Source: Liolophura sinensis (lineage: Eukaryota; Mollusca; Polyplacophora; Chitonida; Chitonidae). Taken from it: 64,000 nucleotides of DNA. Below are positions 39,831-51,279 of this stretch, piece by piece. Position numbers and translations under genes: made by a program. The stretch is taken from contig NC_088297.1 of assembly GCF_032854445.1 (NCBI RefSeq), positions 24,501,127-24,565,126 on the forward strand, given 5' to 3'. Numbering within the stretch: the first letter of the stretch is position 1; each line of letters opens with the position of its first letter. The notes under the pieces were generated by a model, which had not been told where the DNA came from, did no database searches, and saw nothing but the letters and a program-made list of their open reading frames with translations.

Positions 39831-40120
39831 GGTTTAAAATTGTACCGGTACTTCATAATTTTTTAGTAACATGACGACGAAGGAGTCCGTAGAGTACACG
39901 TACGTGTAATGTGCCTCCTTGTTGCAGGACGAATTTCCACCGCTCCTTTTTCTAAGGCTGCTTCACGGAGACGACTTACCCGAGCCATTATACTGATACG
40001 GGTCAACCAGTTGTTGCACGACAATCGAACGACAATCGAGGAAGCCTACAACTTCCTCATTTTAAGTCTTAGGTGTGACCCGACCCAGGATTGACCCTGA
40101 ATTCCCCGATGCGGAAGCTC
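39830..40120 (-). mobile_element. SINE family 2 copy
   Basis: ttaaaattgtaccggtactt, gtaacatgacgacgaaggag, aatgtgcctccttgttgcag, ccattatactgatacgggtc and gtgacccgacccaggattga. Same order as the 32728 copy, shortened in the middle. Confidence 0.75.
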
Positions 40121-40289
40121 TAGTAACTCAACCAAAAGGTGGTCCCAAATACCCACCATACAAAAATTATTTTGATGCGTCTTTTTCTCTTTAAAGAAAA
40201 ATCGGGAACAAATACTGAACACAACACTTACAACTAACTTTCGGCAGTCTTTCATCTAAACTTGATGTAATTTTTTTTGTACGTTTTTC

Positions 40290-40645
40290 TCCAGACAGAC
40301 AGACAGACATAAAGGCAGACATAAAGACAAACATACGCACACAGACATACAGGCGGACAGACAGACAGACAGACACAGACATACACACGGACGGACATAC
40401 AGACACAAAGACATACACACACATACACACACACGCATACACAGACACACGGACAGACACACGGACAGACACACAGACATACACACACACGCACGCGCAC
40501 ATGTATAGACAGATATACACATAGACAGACACACGGGTATAAGCTGACAGACACACGGACATACACACACACGCACGCGCACATGTACAGACATACACAC
40601 GAACATACACACAGACATACACACAGACAGACACAAGAATTTCTC
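40290..40645. repeat. (CAGA)n/(CACA)n low-complexity block
   Basis: Interleaved cagacagaca, acacacggaca and acatacacac. Minus-strand frames rich in CVCVCMSV are low-complexity artefacts. Confidence 0.9.
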
Positions 40646-40649
40646 ATTC

Positions 40650-41080
40650 GCCTGCCACCGCAGGCCGATCTGCATGGAGAAACTCAAAGTGTCTGAGTAA
40701 AACTATAGATCCATGGCACGATACTGACAAGCTTTCTCACGTGCATACGTGCATACCATATATATCCCAAACGGTCCTACGAACTCTGGGGAACACTTTT
40801 TGTCACAAAGACCACAAAAAGATTGGAAACGGGCAATCTTGAATTCCTTGTCCAACGACGGGACTGAACTTCCGCCTGGTGGTCGGTAATCTATCGACAA
40901 CATTACTTTCTGATCAATATTCCGGCATACATGCCCTTTGGAGAGTAATATTTTTAATAGATAGAACTTGTACCTTCAAACTAGAATAGATTAACTACGT
41001 TAAAAGTTACAACTTGTAACTACAGATGTCTAATATTCTTGCATAATTTTTGCTTGAAACAAGATAGATCAAAGACAAAA
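40650..41080. other. Intergenic, no supported gene
   Basis: A 66-codon minus-strand frame (40903-40703) with several cysteines has no recognised domain and no clear splice sites. Confidence 0.4.
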
Positions 41081-41083
41081 GAA

Positions 41084-41222
41084 AGTTTATTTATTTATTT
41101 ATTTGATTGGGTGTTTTACGCTGTACTCAAGAATATTTCACTTATACGACGGTTGCTGGCCGGAAGTCACAGTGTCCGCATTGATGAGAGGCTTCTAGGT
41201 CATTAGAGCCACAGAGGCCTCA
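41084..41222 (-). mobile_element. SINE family 1 with internal deletion
   Basis: (attt)n tail, gtgttttacgctgtactcaa, acttatacgacggttgctgg, then a direct jump to the head region (cgcattgatgagaggcttct, gccacagaggcc). The middle body is deleted. Confidence 0.8.
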
Positions 41223-41431
41223 TAAAAGAAAATGGATGAATGATAAGTTATGAACTTTTTCCTGAAGTGACATGGAAGAGAGCTGCCAAGACGTAGCCCT
41301 TACAAATATCAAACCTCTTCCTATTTCATTCATTTATTTATTTGACTGATCTTTAACTCTATCATAAAAAGTTACATGTATGTGACAGCAGTCAGGCTTA
41401 TGGATAGAGGAAATCGGAGTGCTCAAAGTGA

Positions 41432-41508
41432 GTCACCAGGTACGAGTCAGTTACGTTCACCAGGTACGAGTCAGTTACGTTCACCAGGTACGAGTCAGTT
41501 ACGTTCAC
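41432..41508. repeat. 24-bp tandem repeat, three copies
   Basis: Three near-identical units tcaccaggtacgagtcagtt plus acgt. Frame SPGTSQLR is period-driven. Confidence 0.9.
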
Positions 41509-41585
41509 CTGACAAAAATCTTGACTTAGAAAGGCTGGATTTGTCAATGGCCAAGGGCCTGGCGATAACTCTGGGAGACTGGTTG

Positions 41586-41778
41586 TAGTGGTAAGATTCC
41601 AACCTTTTCTCCGGGTAGGCGTGACTTATTCATGAATATTAATGAAACACGTCATCACTGGAAATATGTTTTAGGGTTGGGGTTAGTGTTCGGATTAGGA
41701 GATAGGGTTAGGATTACGGTTAGACGTGTTTCGTTCATATTCATAAAGGAAAGGGTCGTAATCTTACCGCTACCGTCG
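41586..41778. mobile_element. Fold-back / MITE-like element, ~190 bp
   Basis: Left arm 41586-41653 (gtggtaagattccaacct, tcatgaatattaatgaaa, cacgtc) and right arm 41723-41778, whose reverse complement reads gcggtaagattacgacc, atgaatatgaacgaaa, cacgtc. The centre contains an irregular ggttagg/gggtta stretch. No ORF. Confidence 0.7.
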
Positions 41779-41779
41779 C

Positions 41780-42690
41780 CTCATTAGTTTGCCTTCAGCT
41801 GTTGGTATTGTACAAAACTGCATTTGAATTCTTCCATACTGACAGTTACAAAAATCAACGTGATGAACAGTTCAGGAATTGTAATTCCAGATCTCCATCT
41901 CAACGAGAGCTTTTCCATCAACTTTCTTTAGCAAGCACACGTACCTGTAAAAACAAAGACGTTTATTCTGGTAAACTACAAATGTCCTAAGTTAGGTAAC
42001 CCTTCATGTAATATCTACAGATTTAGAAATTGTAGTCGTATTACAAATTGTTCCCTGAACTCCTTTACTTTCCTGGAACACTTAATATCTGCCGTGAGGA
42101 CTTGTTCCTAGATTAGACTAACTGCTTTCCGTAAAGTGAATGATTGGAACTTTTTGGCTTATTTCATGAGTGTTTAAAGCCGAATGTATCACTTACTGTA
42201 TATGACGGCAGGAACTTTTATGATCCCAACAGGAAACCAGATGCTACTTTTTATCGTACTGGATTCTGAGACTCATACAGTCAGTAGACAAAGCTTGTAT
42301 ATACGAACTTCTAGACCCTAAACTGTGTAGGGCCACTGATATTCGAGTGGCATGTGAAATTCCCCATCAGCCGGCAGGATGAAGGTTACACCTTTGAACC
42401 AGTAAGGTCAGGAATGATCGCAATACGAGATGCATAACGGTACTGATGTTCAAAAGAAACGCTACCAAGGCTTTGAGAGACTACCGAACAAAAGCAACCA
42501 CATGTTGCATATGCAAGAGACATGTATTCAAGAGAGTGATATTTTAGAATGGTGTGAACTAGATGAGACTACATGACAGGAGAAACATTTTGATGGACAG
42601 TCACACAAAGACGTCTGTGTTTCCAAATGAAACGAGTTCAAATGGCATTTGTACCGCTTCCTTTGGACGTCAGTATATATGAAATTCAAC
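41780..42690. other. Downstream of NTF2-like exon 3, unique sequence
   Basis: Searched for the expected last exon of the NTF2-like gene (a YVVxWK strand). A splice-like piece at 42205-42258 on minus is in a usable phase but does not resemble the family; not called. Confidence 0.4.
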
Positions 42691-42699
42691 TCGGCTTAC

Positions 42700-42928
42700 T
42701 TTCCCTTTAGAATACGTCCATCGTCGTACAGCTCTTTGAGTTCAGCCCAAGCTACCGCAAATTCCTGGGTGTATTCCAGTATGTCAATCACTGTCAAAAT
42801 GTCCCCCGACTCACCATGCTGGCCTATGTAACTCGGGAATTCTTGAATGAATGGATGAAAAGACTTTAGCCTGTATATTTGTCTTAAAAGATAAAAAGTT
42901 TTAAGTTTCTCAGCTTTTTTCTTGAGGC
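42700..42928 (-). CDS. NTF2-like protein exon 3
   Basis: 229 nt, phase 1 to 2, acceptor TTTTTAG, donor GTAAGC. Encodes GLKKKAEKLKTFYLLRQIYR and, after a loop with GQHGESGDIL, ends WAELKELYDDGRILKG. An alternative acceptor at an internal TACATAG would remove the helix but keep phase; the longer form fits the fold better. Confidence 0.55.
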
Positions 42929-45023
42929 CTAAAAATGGGTGTAAAGTATTTTCTTCTAAGATGTCAACAAAGATAGCTGTCAAACCAACTTGAGGGCCGT
43001 TAATCTCTCTGTTCCGGTAATTTCGTCAATGACGTCAGTTTTGGAAATTTCCGACAATTGGTGGAACATATGCATACAGAGCAGTTATTAAGAGATATAA
43101 ACTTCGTTTTTAGAATTTCTTTCAACATATCTCTGAACACTGCTTAGGAGTTCCGGGTCAATCTTTGGTGACTCTTTATCATTAAACCTCATTCTATCAA
43201 AGTCCAGCAGAACTGGAGAATTTCTTGAGTATAACATCGACATCATTCAAGTTCATTCAATTTTTATTTACTTATTTATTTATTTATTTTATTTAATCGG
43301 TGTTTTACACCGTACTCAAGAATATTTCACTTATACGACGGCGGCCAGCATTATGGTGGGTGGAAACGGGGCACAGCCCGGGGGAACCCATGACCATCCG
43401 CAGGTTGCTGGCAGACCTTCCCACTTACGGCGGGAGAGGAAGCCAGCATGAGCTGGACTTGAACTCACAGCGGCCGCATTGGTGAGAGGCTCCTGGGTCA
43501 TTACGCTCCGCTAGCGCGCTAACCAACTGAGCCACGGAGGCCCCTCATTCAATTTTTTTTTCCTTTACCTATTTGTTTGTCGTTTAACGTAACATGTAAG
43601 ATAAATGTATCTATACGATGGCGGTAAGGTTCAAGGGTTCCGGAATCTATATTTTGGACTTTATACCGGACCGAGTGAGTGAGTGCATGGGGTTTAAGGT
43701 CGTACTTAAGGTCGTTCAGTCATATGACGACGAAGATGTTCTTAGAGTGTTTGTAATGTGCCTCCTTGTTGCAGGGCGGATTTCCACATCTCTTTCACCT
43801 AGTGCTGCTTCACTGAGACGAATTACCGAAGGCAAATAAGCCGCCCAATCCGAGCCATTATACTTTCTCTTAATTCTGAACGCCAAGCGAAGAAGCAACA
43901 CCTTCCTCTTCTCAGGTTTCGGTGTGACACGACCTAGGATTGAACCTGGATGTATCTAAATATTAAATCTGGTCCCTAATTTAGCAACTCTCCGAGATGT
44001 TTTGGAATTGAAAAAGGCACGGAATTTTTCAAAAATACGATTCCAGGCGTAGATGTATTCGACAAACTGCCTACCTTCCCTGCCGTGAATAGCGTGTAGA
44101 TCTGGAGGGAGGACGACAGCCGTTTCTGTGTAAAACTCCGACGTGGCGTTAAACTCGTGCTTCTCTACGTCAGCTCCATAACGGTTGAAGATGTCCTGTA
44201 GTTCCGCGAGCCATTCTGATTAACCAAAATTATGTACCCAATATTTTAAATCAAATATACATGAATAATAAAGTTACAAAGCTAAATGACTGTGACCCGA
44301 GCGTAAGCCAATACTGTAAACATACAGAACTGTAACCCTACAGAACTGTAAGCCTCCAGAACTGTAAACCTTCAGAACTGTAGACCCACAGAATTGTAAA
44401 CCTACAGAACGTACTTGTGTGTGGAGAGTAATTTTTGTAGATCTATTCCATTGGTTTTTATAAAAGAATTGCAGCATTTACGGAAATGACAGGGCCCACT
44501 TGTGCGAAAGGGTATTAGCCAGCACTGGTTTTTGTTCATGTTTTATATTTAAAATTTTAGCCAATCTCACCAGCCAATGCAGTTCTCTAAAGTCAAAGTA
44601 GGCTATAACAGCAGCAGTTTCAGTTCATATTTAATATGTTATACAATTCTTTTAGGTTAAGTGCAAAATTGAAGATTTCATTTAAAGTTTAATCTTTAAC
44701 CAGTTTTGAGCAACCGGGCCCAGACAAATATTGTGTAGATATAGAGAAATAGTAAATAGTGAAGTATTATTAAACTAAGAGATTGTACTCCTAAGAGACC
44801 TCTGTAAATGGACACCAGCTGGAATGCGGACACATACACGCACTTGTACATGCTCTAGACACTTGAGCAAACATTTACCTTTGGACTGAGTTCTACAAGT
44901 AAATATTCAGTGGAATTAAGTTTGTTTAAACACGGCAACAAAACAGAAAAACCTACCTTCTTTCCTGAAGGCCCACGCGCCTCCGAAGACAAAAACAAGA
45001 AAGAGCACGTTGGAGAGCACCAT
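42700..45023 (-). CDS. Small secreted SnoaL/DUF4440 (NTF2-like) protein, last exon not found
   Basis: Three exons in frame on the minus strand: 45023-44957 (ATG, signal peptide MVLSNVLFLVFVFGGAWA, phase 1), 44215-44075 (phase 1 to 1) and 42928-42700 (phase 1 to 2), with donors GTAGGT, GTAGGC and GTAAGC. Exon 2 has the pattern EFYTETAVVLPPDLHAIHGRE, which strongly resembles the FYTEDAVLMPPG..xxGREAI strand-turn of SnoaL/DUF4440 NTF2-like domains. Exon 3 supplies the helix GLKKKAEKL, a GDI strand and a late DDGRILKGK turn, where the family continues YVVVWKK. That final strand was not identified downstream. At least 145 residues. Family knowledge: these folds bind small hydrophobic ligands or act as isomerase-like enzymes; the function here is unknown. 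A 30-bp array and a SINE lie just upstream. Confidence 0.6.
43088..43237 (-). other. Short 49-codon open frame in NTF2-like intron 2
   Basis: ATG to TAA, composition unlike the surrounding AT-rich intron (LLDFDRMRFNDKESPKIDPE). No domain recognised. Could be a decayed exon of an unrelated sequence or chance. Confidence 0.15.
43262..43543 (-). mobile_element. Full-length SINE family 1 copy
   Basis: Minus orientation, complete: (attt)n tail, gtgttttacaccgtactcaa, cggccagcattatggtgggt, gaccatccgcaggttgctgg, gagctggacttgaactcaca and a tRNA-like head ending ctgagccacggaggcccc. In intron 2 of the NTF2-like gene. Confidence 0.9.
43674..43945 (-). mobile_element. SINE family 2 copy
   Basis: (gagt)n, ggtttaaggtcgtacttaag, cagtcatatgacgacgaaga, tgcctccttgttgcagggcg and acgacctaggattgaacctg. 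The head end is truncated. Intronic. Confidence 0.75.
44075..44215 (-). CDS. NTF2-like protein exon 2
   Basis: 141 nt, phase 1 to 1, acceptor AATCAG, donor GTAGGC. Begins EWLAELQDIFNRYGADVEKH, an N-terminal amphipathic helix, followed by the strand-turn EFYTETAVVLPPDLHAIHGR. A potential N-glycosylation site NAT lies between them. Confidence 0.65.
44300..44412. repeat. 17-18-bp tandem repeat
   Basis: About six units of cagaactgtaaacctac in intron 1 of the NTF2-like gene. Confidence 0.75.
44957..45023 (-). CDS. NTF2-like protein exon 1: signal peptide
   Basis: 67 nt from ATG (context aaacATGG) to donor GTAGGT. 22 codons with a continuous hydrophobic core and an AWA-type cleavage site, then FRKE. 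Phase 1 out. Confidence 0.65.
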
Positions 45024-45075
45024 GTTTCTGAGGCTGAAAGAGAATGATTACAGCTGGTTACAGCTGCGGAATCAT

Positions 45076-45303
45076 GTTTTATTTATTTATGTGATTGGTG
45101 TTTTACGCCGCACTCAAAAATATTTCACTTATACGACGGCGGCCAGCATTATGGTGGGAGCAAACCGGGCAAAGCCCAGAGGAAACCCGCAGCCACCTAG
45201 CCGGAGAGGAAGCCAGCATCAGCTGGACCGCATTGGTGACAGGTCACTACTTCTAGGTCACTATGCTGCGCTAGTGCGCTAACCAACAGAGCGACGGAGG
45301 CCC
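45076..45303 (-). mobile_element. SINE family 1 copy with small deletions
   Basis: Minus orientation: tgttttacgccgcactcaaa, cggccagcattatggtggga, gagaggaagccagcatcagc and a head ending gagcgacggaggccccg. Inserted about 50 bp upstream of the NTF2-like start codon. Confidence 0.85.
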
Positions 45304-45309
45304 CGCGGA

Positions 45310-45910
45310 ATCATGTGCTTATGCGTGCATACACAGAATAACATGTGGTTACATCTGTGGAAACAGAATGGCTTGTGGTTATAGGAGCAGGAACAGAATG
45401 GCCTGTGGTTACATCTGTGGAAACCGAATGGCTTGTGGTTATATCAGCGGGAACAGAATGGCATGTGGTTACATTTGTGGAAACAGAATGGCTTGTGGTT
45501 ATAGCAGCGGGAACAGAATAACATTTGGTTACATCTGTGGAAACCGAATGGCAAGTGGTTACATCAGCGGGAACAGAATGGCATGTGGTTACATTTGTGG
45601 AAACAGAATGGCTTGTGGTTGTAGCAGCAGGAACAGAATAACATTTGGTTACATCTACAGAAACAGAATGGCATGTTGTTATATCTACAGAAACAGTTGT
45701 TGTTTATATCTATCAGCGGGAACAGAATGGCATGCGGTTACATTTGTGGAGACAGAATGACTTGTGATTGTATCTGCGGAAACAGAATGGCATGACGGTA
45801 TATCCACTGAAACAGAATGGCACGTTGTTATATCTACAGAAACAGAATAACGTGTGGTTATATCTGCCAGAGTGACTCCTAGTTATACCTGCGGAAACAG
45901 ATCATTTAAT
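45310..45910. repeat. 30-bp minisatellite upstream of the NTF2-like gene
   Basis: About 20 units of aacagaatggcttgtggtta plus catctgtgga, two alternating variants (catctgtgg and agcagcggg). Period 30 gives the plus frame MACGYICGNR; not a gene. Confidence 0.9.
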
Positions 45911-46447
45911 TACACTTATAGGACGCGATACAATTACACCTGTGATAAACACCTTCGCGGTATGAAATTCAAATTACGTGATACAAACAGCCTCTGGCTG
46001 GAGAACATTGAAAATCCATAAAAAATATCACCGATTAACAGATTTAATGCGAATGAGTTAATCTCCAATACCCACGGGAACATAGCATAATGGATTTTCT
46101 GAAACTCTGAGTGAATTTTCACAGTTATGCTTAATCATAGACCAAGTAAACTCGTATAAATCCTGTAAGTGTATGACTCCGGAAACACAACCGTACTGCG
46201 TTCTCAACGGTATCTTGAGGTCTGCTCTCCATTTCCGCTTTTAAAACCATCTGTTCGACCATACTTTTTTCTATTAAACGTTTCGTCATGTTTGTCTTCA
46301 TAGCATTTGTCTGCTAGAGGTTTTACATTCATCGTGTTAAATTAGATCGCCATGTTGGATATATGAACAGCAACCAAAGCGCATCTGAGATGCATGTTTT
46401 GTTATGGACAACTGATATTCTAGCATGGTACACGATTTGAACCTATG

Positions 46448-46689
46448 CATCGAAACAGATATTCGTATACCAGCCGTCAACCATTAGGGAGGTTCCAGGT
46501 CAATAATTGGAAGACCTAATTCCCCGAAACGACGTCTAACACAAACCACCAAAGAACTAAGAAAGTATTTAAAGTACGAAAATAGGAAAAATCATACAAA
46601 GAAAAGCAATCAATTGTTTCTCTAAATCAATGATGTTGGACAGATGCAAGTTGTGTTCTAAGCAACTCAGTGAAATTAGTGATCAGTAT
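46448..46689. repeat. Interspersed repeat, second copy of the 10731 family
   Basis: catcgaaaca, cagccgtcaaccattaggg, ggtcaataattggaagacct, acacaaaccacc, aaaataggaaaa and ttctaagc. Same block order as 10731-10948. Confidence 0.7.
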
Positions 46690-46699
46690 AGTTCCTTAC

Positions 46700-49480
46700 C
46701 TTAGTACATGTAAACAATACAAAATGCTAATTTAGACAATTTCTACACACTAACCGTCTTGAGGACGTATCCCAGAGTGTTGACCGCTTCACGCTATCGA
46801 TAGGAAGAACCCAGACTAAATCCTGCCGGACTTTACACGTCCCTTCTTTCCAGTGAAACAGTTGTTCATTTGGTGCCCACACGTACATATAAACTCACTT
46901 TTTAATGATGTTTTCCTGTCAACGCTTAAAACGTTTTTTTGTTTATCATTTGTCCGTTTTAATTAAAAATCTCGTCTTATAACAATCTGGACTTAAATGA
47001 CAGTATGATAAGCGATCTTCCACATGCAAAATCAATACTTTTTGTATTTTTACAATATGTTTTACACCGGAGGCATTGAAAAAGTTTCATTTCAATATGC
47101 CTTTACTGCATTCTAAAAGGGATAACGTATTAATTTGCGTTTGTGCTATTTTATCCTAATATTTTCCAAAAAAATATATTAAAAAACGCTTTTGTCTAAT
47201 TTGTTTATGATTATTTTAACGATTTTGGTCACATGAAACGTATATATGTATATCGTACATTAACAACAAATCTGATAAGATATCTCATAAACAAACAAGT
47301 CGTTATACCGACGAGTTTTTGTCAAACCTCACAGAGGCAGTTTAACAAAATGTTACAAAGGGACCAAAAGCTACGAAAGTGTATACGACAACCTAAGTTC
47401 GACTTTTGCACGGGCAGAAGCGTGAACTCTTCAGAGCCGCGCAAAAAGAGATCAGCCTGTATATTCCTTCAACAACATGTACTTATTGTCCGAGGGCGTT
47501 GCTACATCCTGGGGTCAACTGTTGACTGATATATGGCCTGACATCAGACTATTTTAAAGCGGTCTCTGACAGCACACGAACCCTGTCGTCTGTTCTGTCA
47601 ATATTTGACACTTTCAGTTGAGAAATGTCAGACCAAAGTGAGAAAGCGATCGATGAATTCGTTTAATTAGAAATATATACCCGGTCAAAAAGCTACTGTG
47701 CATTAAAGTTTGCAGAATTTCAAAAACGTTTGAACGAATGCCGCAGGATTAACGCAACAGGAGATCGTGAGGCGGATGCATTGTCACAGAAACACCATAG
47801 CAACGCTCACCCGACGCTCTTGGCGCCCATGGCTAATGACGCATGGGCAATATCGGTGGATTTGTTTGAACCATTCCAGGCCATTATGCCATAAACCCAC
47901 AAACCGTAAGAAATCGTCTAACGGAGAAAGGGTAGCGCGCATGTCGTCCTCCGATACGTCCGTCGTTGCCGACACGTTATCGCCAAGCAAGGCTGCAGTG
48001 GTGCAGACAGCACGTAAGATGTCCTTTACACTGGTGACAAAATTCACTGTCTAGGGACGAATCCGCTTGCCAACGCTTGTCCCCATACAGCTAGAGTGAC
48101 GAGAGCATTCATGGATGCAAACCACCTTCATGTGAACCAATTTCGCGTACAAATTCACCAGATTAAGCCCCTACTGAGCCCGTTTGCGACGAAATGGGCC
48201 GAGGCTTGAGACGACAGCGACGCCGGCCCCAAAATGCTGACGGAATAGCTCTAGACCCAAGCAGAATATGACGGAGACTGAGATGCACAGAAACCTTTGA
48301 AGCTCGTGGTTGACACCGGTTACTGAACTAGCCAGCATTCACTTTGACCCTTCCACCGTCACTGACCTTGAAAACACGTTTGCGACGTCACTTGAACAAA
48401 CATTTTGGCATTTTATTTGACGATAGGGTCTTCGGTGACGAATAAAAAAAATACAGTGTGTATTCGAAAATGGAAAAAGAATATATTTATATCTATGCAC
48501 AGTAACTTTGTTGAGTGAGTTTAATTCGGGCTAAGTGTCCAGCTTGGTGAGGTCAACACAGGTACAAGTCTTGAAACGATTATAACATGTCTACAATGTG
48601 TTTCGTTAATCGCACTGTACTAAGGCAATATCACAAGCAGTTACATGAATCGAGGGGCCTATAAATAAAAGGCGGTGTCACGAGGATTGCTTGATACAAG
48701 ATGCGATCTCGGAGCAGTCCACCCTAGAATTCCGCTTGCCTGATGTAATTTTCATGTACATGTAGGCCTAGATCAAAAACAGTTAATAATATGTTATCTC
48801 TAAAAAAACTACCTATTTTACGTACAGTTGGCCACATGACGAGCTCGTTTATTCTCGGATTCTCTCGCAGTTTTGCAAAGTTTCCTTGGGCTATATTTTA
48901 CATACATAGCAAACAAACTTCACTGGGTCGAATTCTGAAGGTAAACATTTTAGGTAAGAGAAATGAAAAAAGGTCAGCCTTAGCTAAAAGACCATTGAAA
49001 ACTATCTCCAAACTATTAATGGGTAAACTAGTTAAAAGGTTTCCATCGGGATTCATCCACTTAAAGGCTTAACTGTTTTGGCTATACTGATCAATGTAGC
49101 TGTCTGGGATGGTAAACCGAAAGTTTCTAAGATAAAAGAGAAGAAAACATAATAATGTTGTCAAAATCAATCGAAAGAGCGTCAACTTTCCTGAAAATAT
49201 GGTCTTTAATATTTTTCAGATTTTGCATAATGTTCTAAATAATGATGTGATGCTTGTCTTATAAATTTATTTGACATTTCTTAGCTGAAAAACCGAAGTC
49301 TAGTGCAAATATACTAGTATTTATTAACTATGTATTACATCTCCTTCATACAACTGTTACACACCGGTTACATATACCAAATACCTACCACACAGCACAT
49401 AGCCACTTGTAGTCTTGAATGTGCTTCATTTTCTGTTTCTGTGCCGCATTAAACCCATTACTAGGGATTTAAATGAGCGG
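46700..49480. other. Intergenic, no firmly supported gene
   Basis: Unique sequence. Several 90-98-codon frames on both strands (47233-47529, 47767-48054, 48791-49072) match no family I know. 47811-48047 on minus is listed separately as a possible exon. Confidence 0.45.
47811..48047 (-). CDS. Possible first coding exon, unrecognised product
   Basis: ATG at 48047 opens 79 codons to a good donor (CGG/GTGAGC at 47810). The translation has protein-like composition (TTDVSEDDMRATLSPLDDFL, RFVGLWHNGL) in a locally G+C-richer block. An overlapping frame on the plus strand is equally long. No partner exon was found, so this is speculative. Confidence 0.18.
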
Positions 49481-49483
49481 TTA

Positions 49484-51172
49484 TCTCCCATATAGCGTTG
49501 GTGCTTGGTTTTGCCCCCATATAGCGTTGGTGCTTGGTTACCTCCAACATAGGCTACTTCTCATATAGCGGTGGTGCTTCTTTACCTTTGATATGGCGGT
49601 GGTATTTGGTTACCTCCCACATAGCGTTAGTGCTTGGTTACCTCGCATATAGCAGTGGTTACTTGGTTACTTCTCATATGGCATGGGTTACCTCCCACAT
49701 AGCACTTAGCTCTTATATAGCAGTGATACATGGTTACCTTCCATATGGAACTGGTGCTTCTCATATAGCGCTGGTACTAGGTTATCTCTCGTATGGCATT
49801 GGTTACCTCCCATATGGCGTTGGTTACCTCCCATATGGCGTTGGTGCTTGGTTACCTCCCAGACAACAGTAGCACTTAGTTTGCTCACATACACAGGTGG
49901 TGCTTGGTCACCTTCCATACACAGGTCATGCTTGGTCACCTCCCATACACAAGTGGTGCTTGGTGACCTCCCATGCCCAGGTCATGCTTGGTGACCTGCC
50001 ATACACAGGTGGTGTTTGGTGATCTCCCATGCACTGGTGGTGCTTGGTCACCTCCCATACACAAATGGTGCTTGGTCACCTCTCATACACAGGTGATGCT
50101 GGGCGATCTCCCTTACCCCGGAGGTGCTTGGTGACCTCCCATACACAAGTGGTGCTTGGTGACCTCCCATACACAGGTGGTGCTTGGCCAGCTCAAATAC
50201 ACAAGTGGAGCTTGGTGACCTCCCATACACAGGTGGTGCTTGGTCAACTCCCATACACAGGTGGTACTTGGTGACCTCCCATACACAAGTGGTGCTTGGT
50301 CACCTCCCATACACAGGTGGTGCTTGGCCACCTCCCATACTCTGGTGGTGCTTGGTCACCTCCCATACACAAATGGTGCTTGGTCACCTCCCATACACAG
50401 GTGGTGCTTGGTAACCTCCCATACACAGGTGGTGCTTGGTTACCTCCCATACACAGGTGGTGCTTGGTGACCTCCCACACACAGGTGAAGCTTGGTGACC
50501 TCCCATACACAGGCGGTACTTGATGGCCTCCCATACACAAGTGGTGCTTGGTAACCTCCCATACACAGGTGGTTATTAGTGTCCTCCCATACACAGGTGG
50601 TGCTTGGTAACCTCCCATACACAGGTGGTGCTTGGTCACCTCCCATACACAAGTGGTGCTTGGTGACCTCCCATACACAGGTGGCGCTTGGTGACCTCCC
50701 ATACACAGGTGTTGCTTGGTCACCTCCCATACACATGTGGTGCTTGGTATCCTCCCATACACAGGTGGTGCTTGGTGACCTCCCATACACAGGTGGTGCT
50801 TGGTGACCTCCCATACACAGGTGGTGCTTGGTAACCTCCCATACACAGGTGGTGCTTGGTAACCTCCCATACACAGGTGGTGCTTGGTGACCCCCCATAC
50901 ACAAGTGGTGCTTGGTAACCTCCCATACACAGGTGGTGCTTGGTCACCTCCCATACACAGGTGGTGCTTGGCGACCTCCCATACACAGGTGGTGCTTGGT
51001 GACCTCCCATACACAGGTGGTTATTAGTGTCCTCCCATTCACAGGTGGTGCTTGGTGACCTCCCATACACAGGTGGTGCTTGGTAACCTCCCATACACAG
51101 GTGGTGCTTGGTCACCTCCCATACACAGGTGGTGCTTGGTTACCTCCATACACAGGTGTTGCTTGGTCACCA
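49484..51172. repeat. 28-bp minisatellite, 1.7 kb
   Basis: About 60 units of ggtgcttggtgacctcccat plus acacaggt, exactly 28 bp through most of the array. The first 400 bp carry an older variant (catatagcgttggtgcttgg). Because 28 is not divisible by 3, translation cycles through all three frames and reads as 28-residue repeats; the absence of stops is a property of the unit. Confidence 0.95.
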
Positions 51173-51279
51173 AGCAGCGGGGATCAAAATTTGGGGTTCA
51201 AGACCAGCTTTTTGAGCCTGTGGTTAAAACAAAAGTCAACCCCTCTTACAACTGGTCTTCCTTTATGTTTTGACTAGAA

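Noticed and set aside
40191-40687. Cys/Val-rich frames over 130 codons on minus
   Set aside because: Direct translation of (CAGA)n/(CACA)n low-complexity DNA.
42205-42258. Candidate last exon of the NTF2-like gene
   Set aside because: The phase is usable, but the translation (WFPVGIIKVPAVIY) does not resemble the expected terminal strand of the fold and no stop follows within it.
45368-45760. 130-codon plus-strand frame MACGYICGNR repeats
   Set aside because: 30-bp tandem repeat read in frame; no gene-like flanks.
50244-51014. 256-codon minus-strand frame in the 28-bp array
   Set aside because: Explained by a stop-free unit; no start context, no flanking exons and the same openness in other frames.
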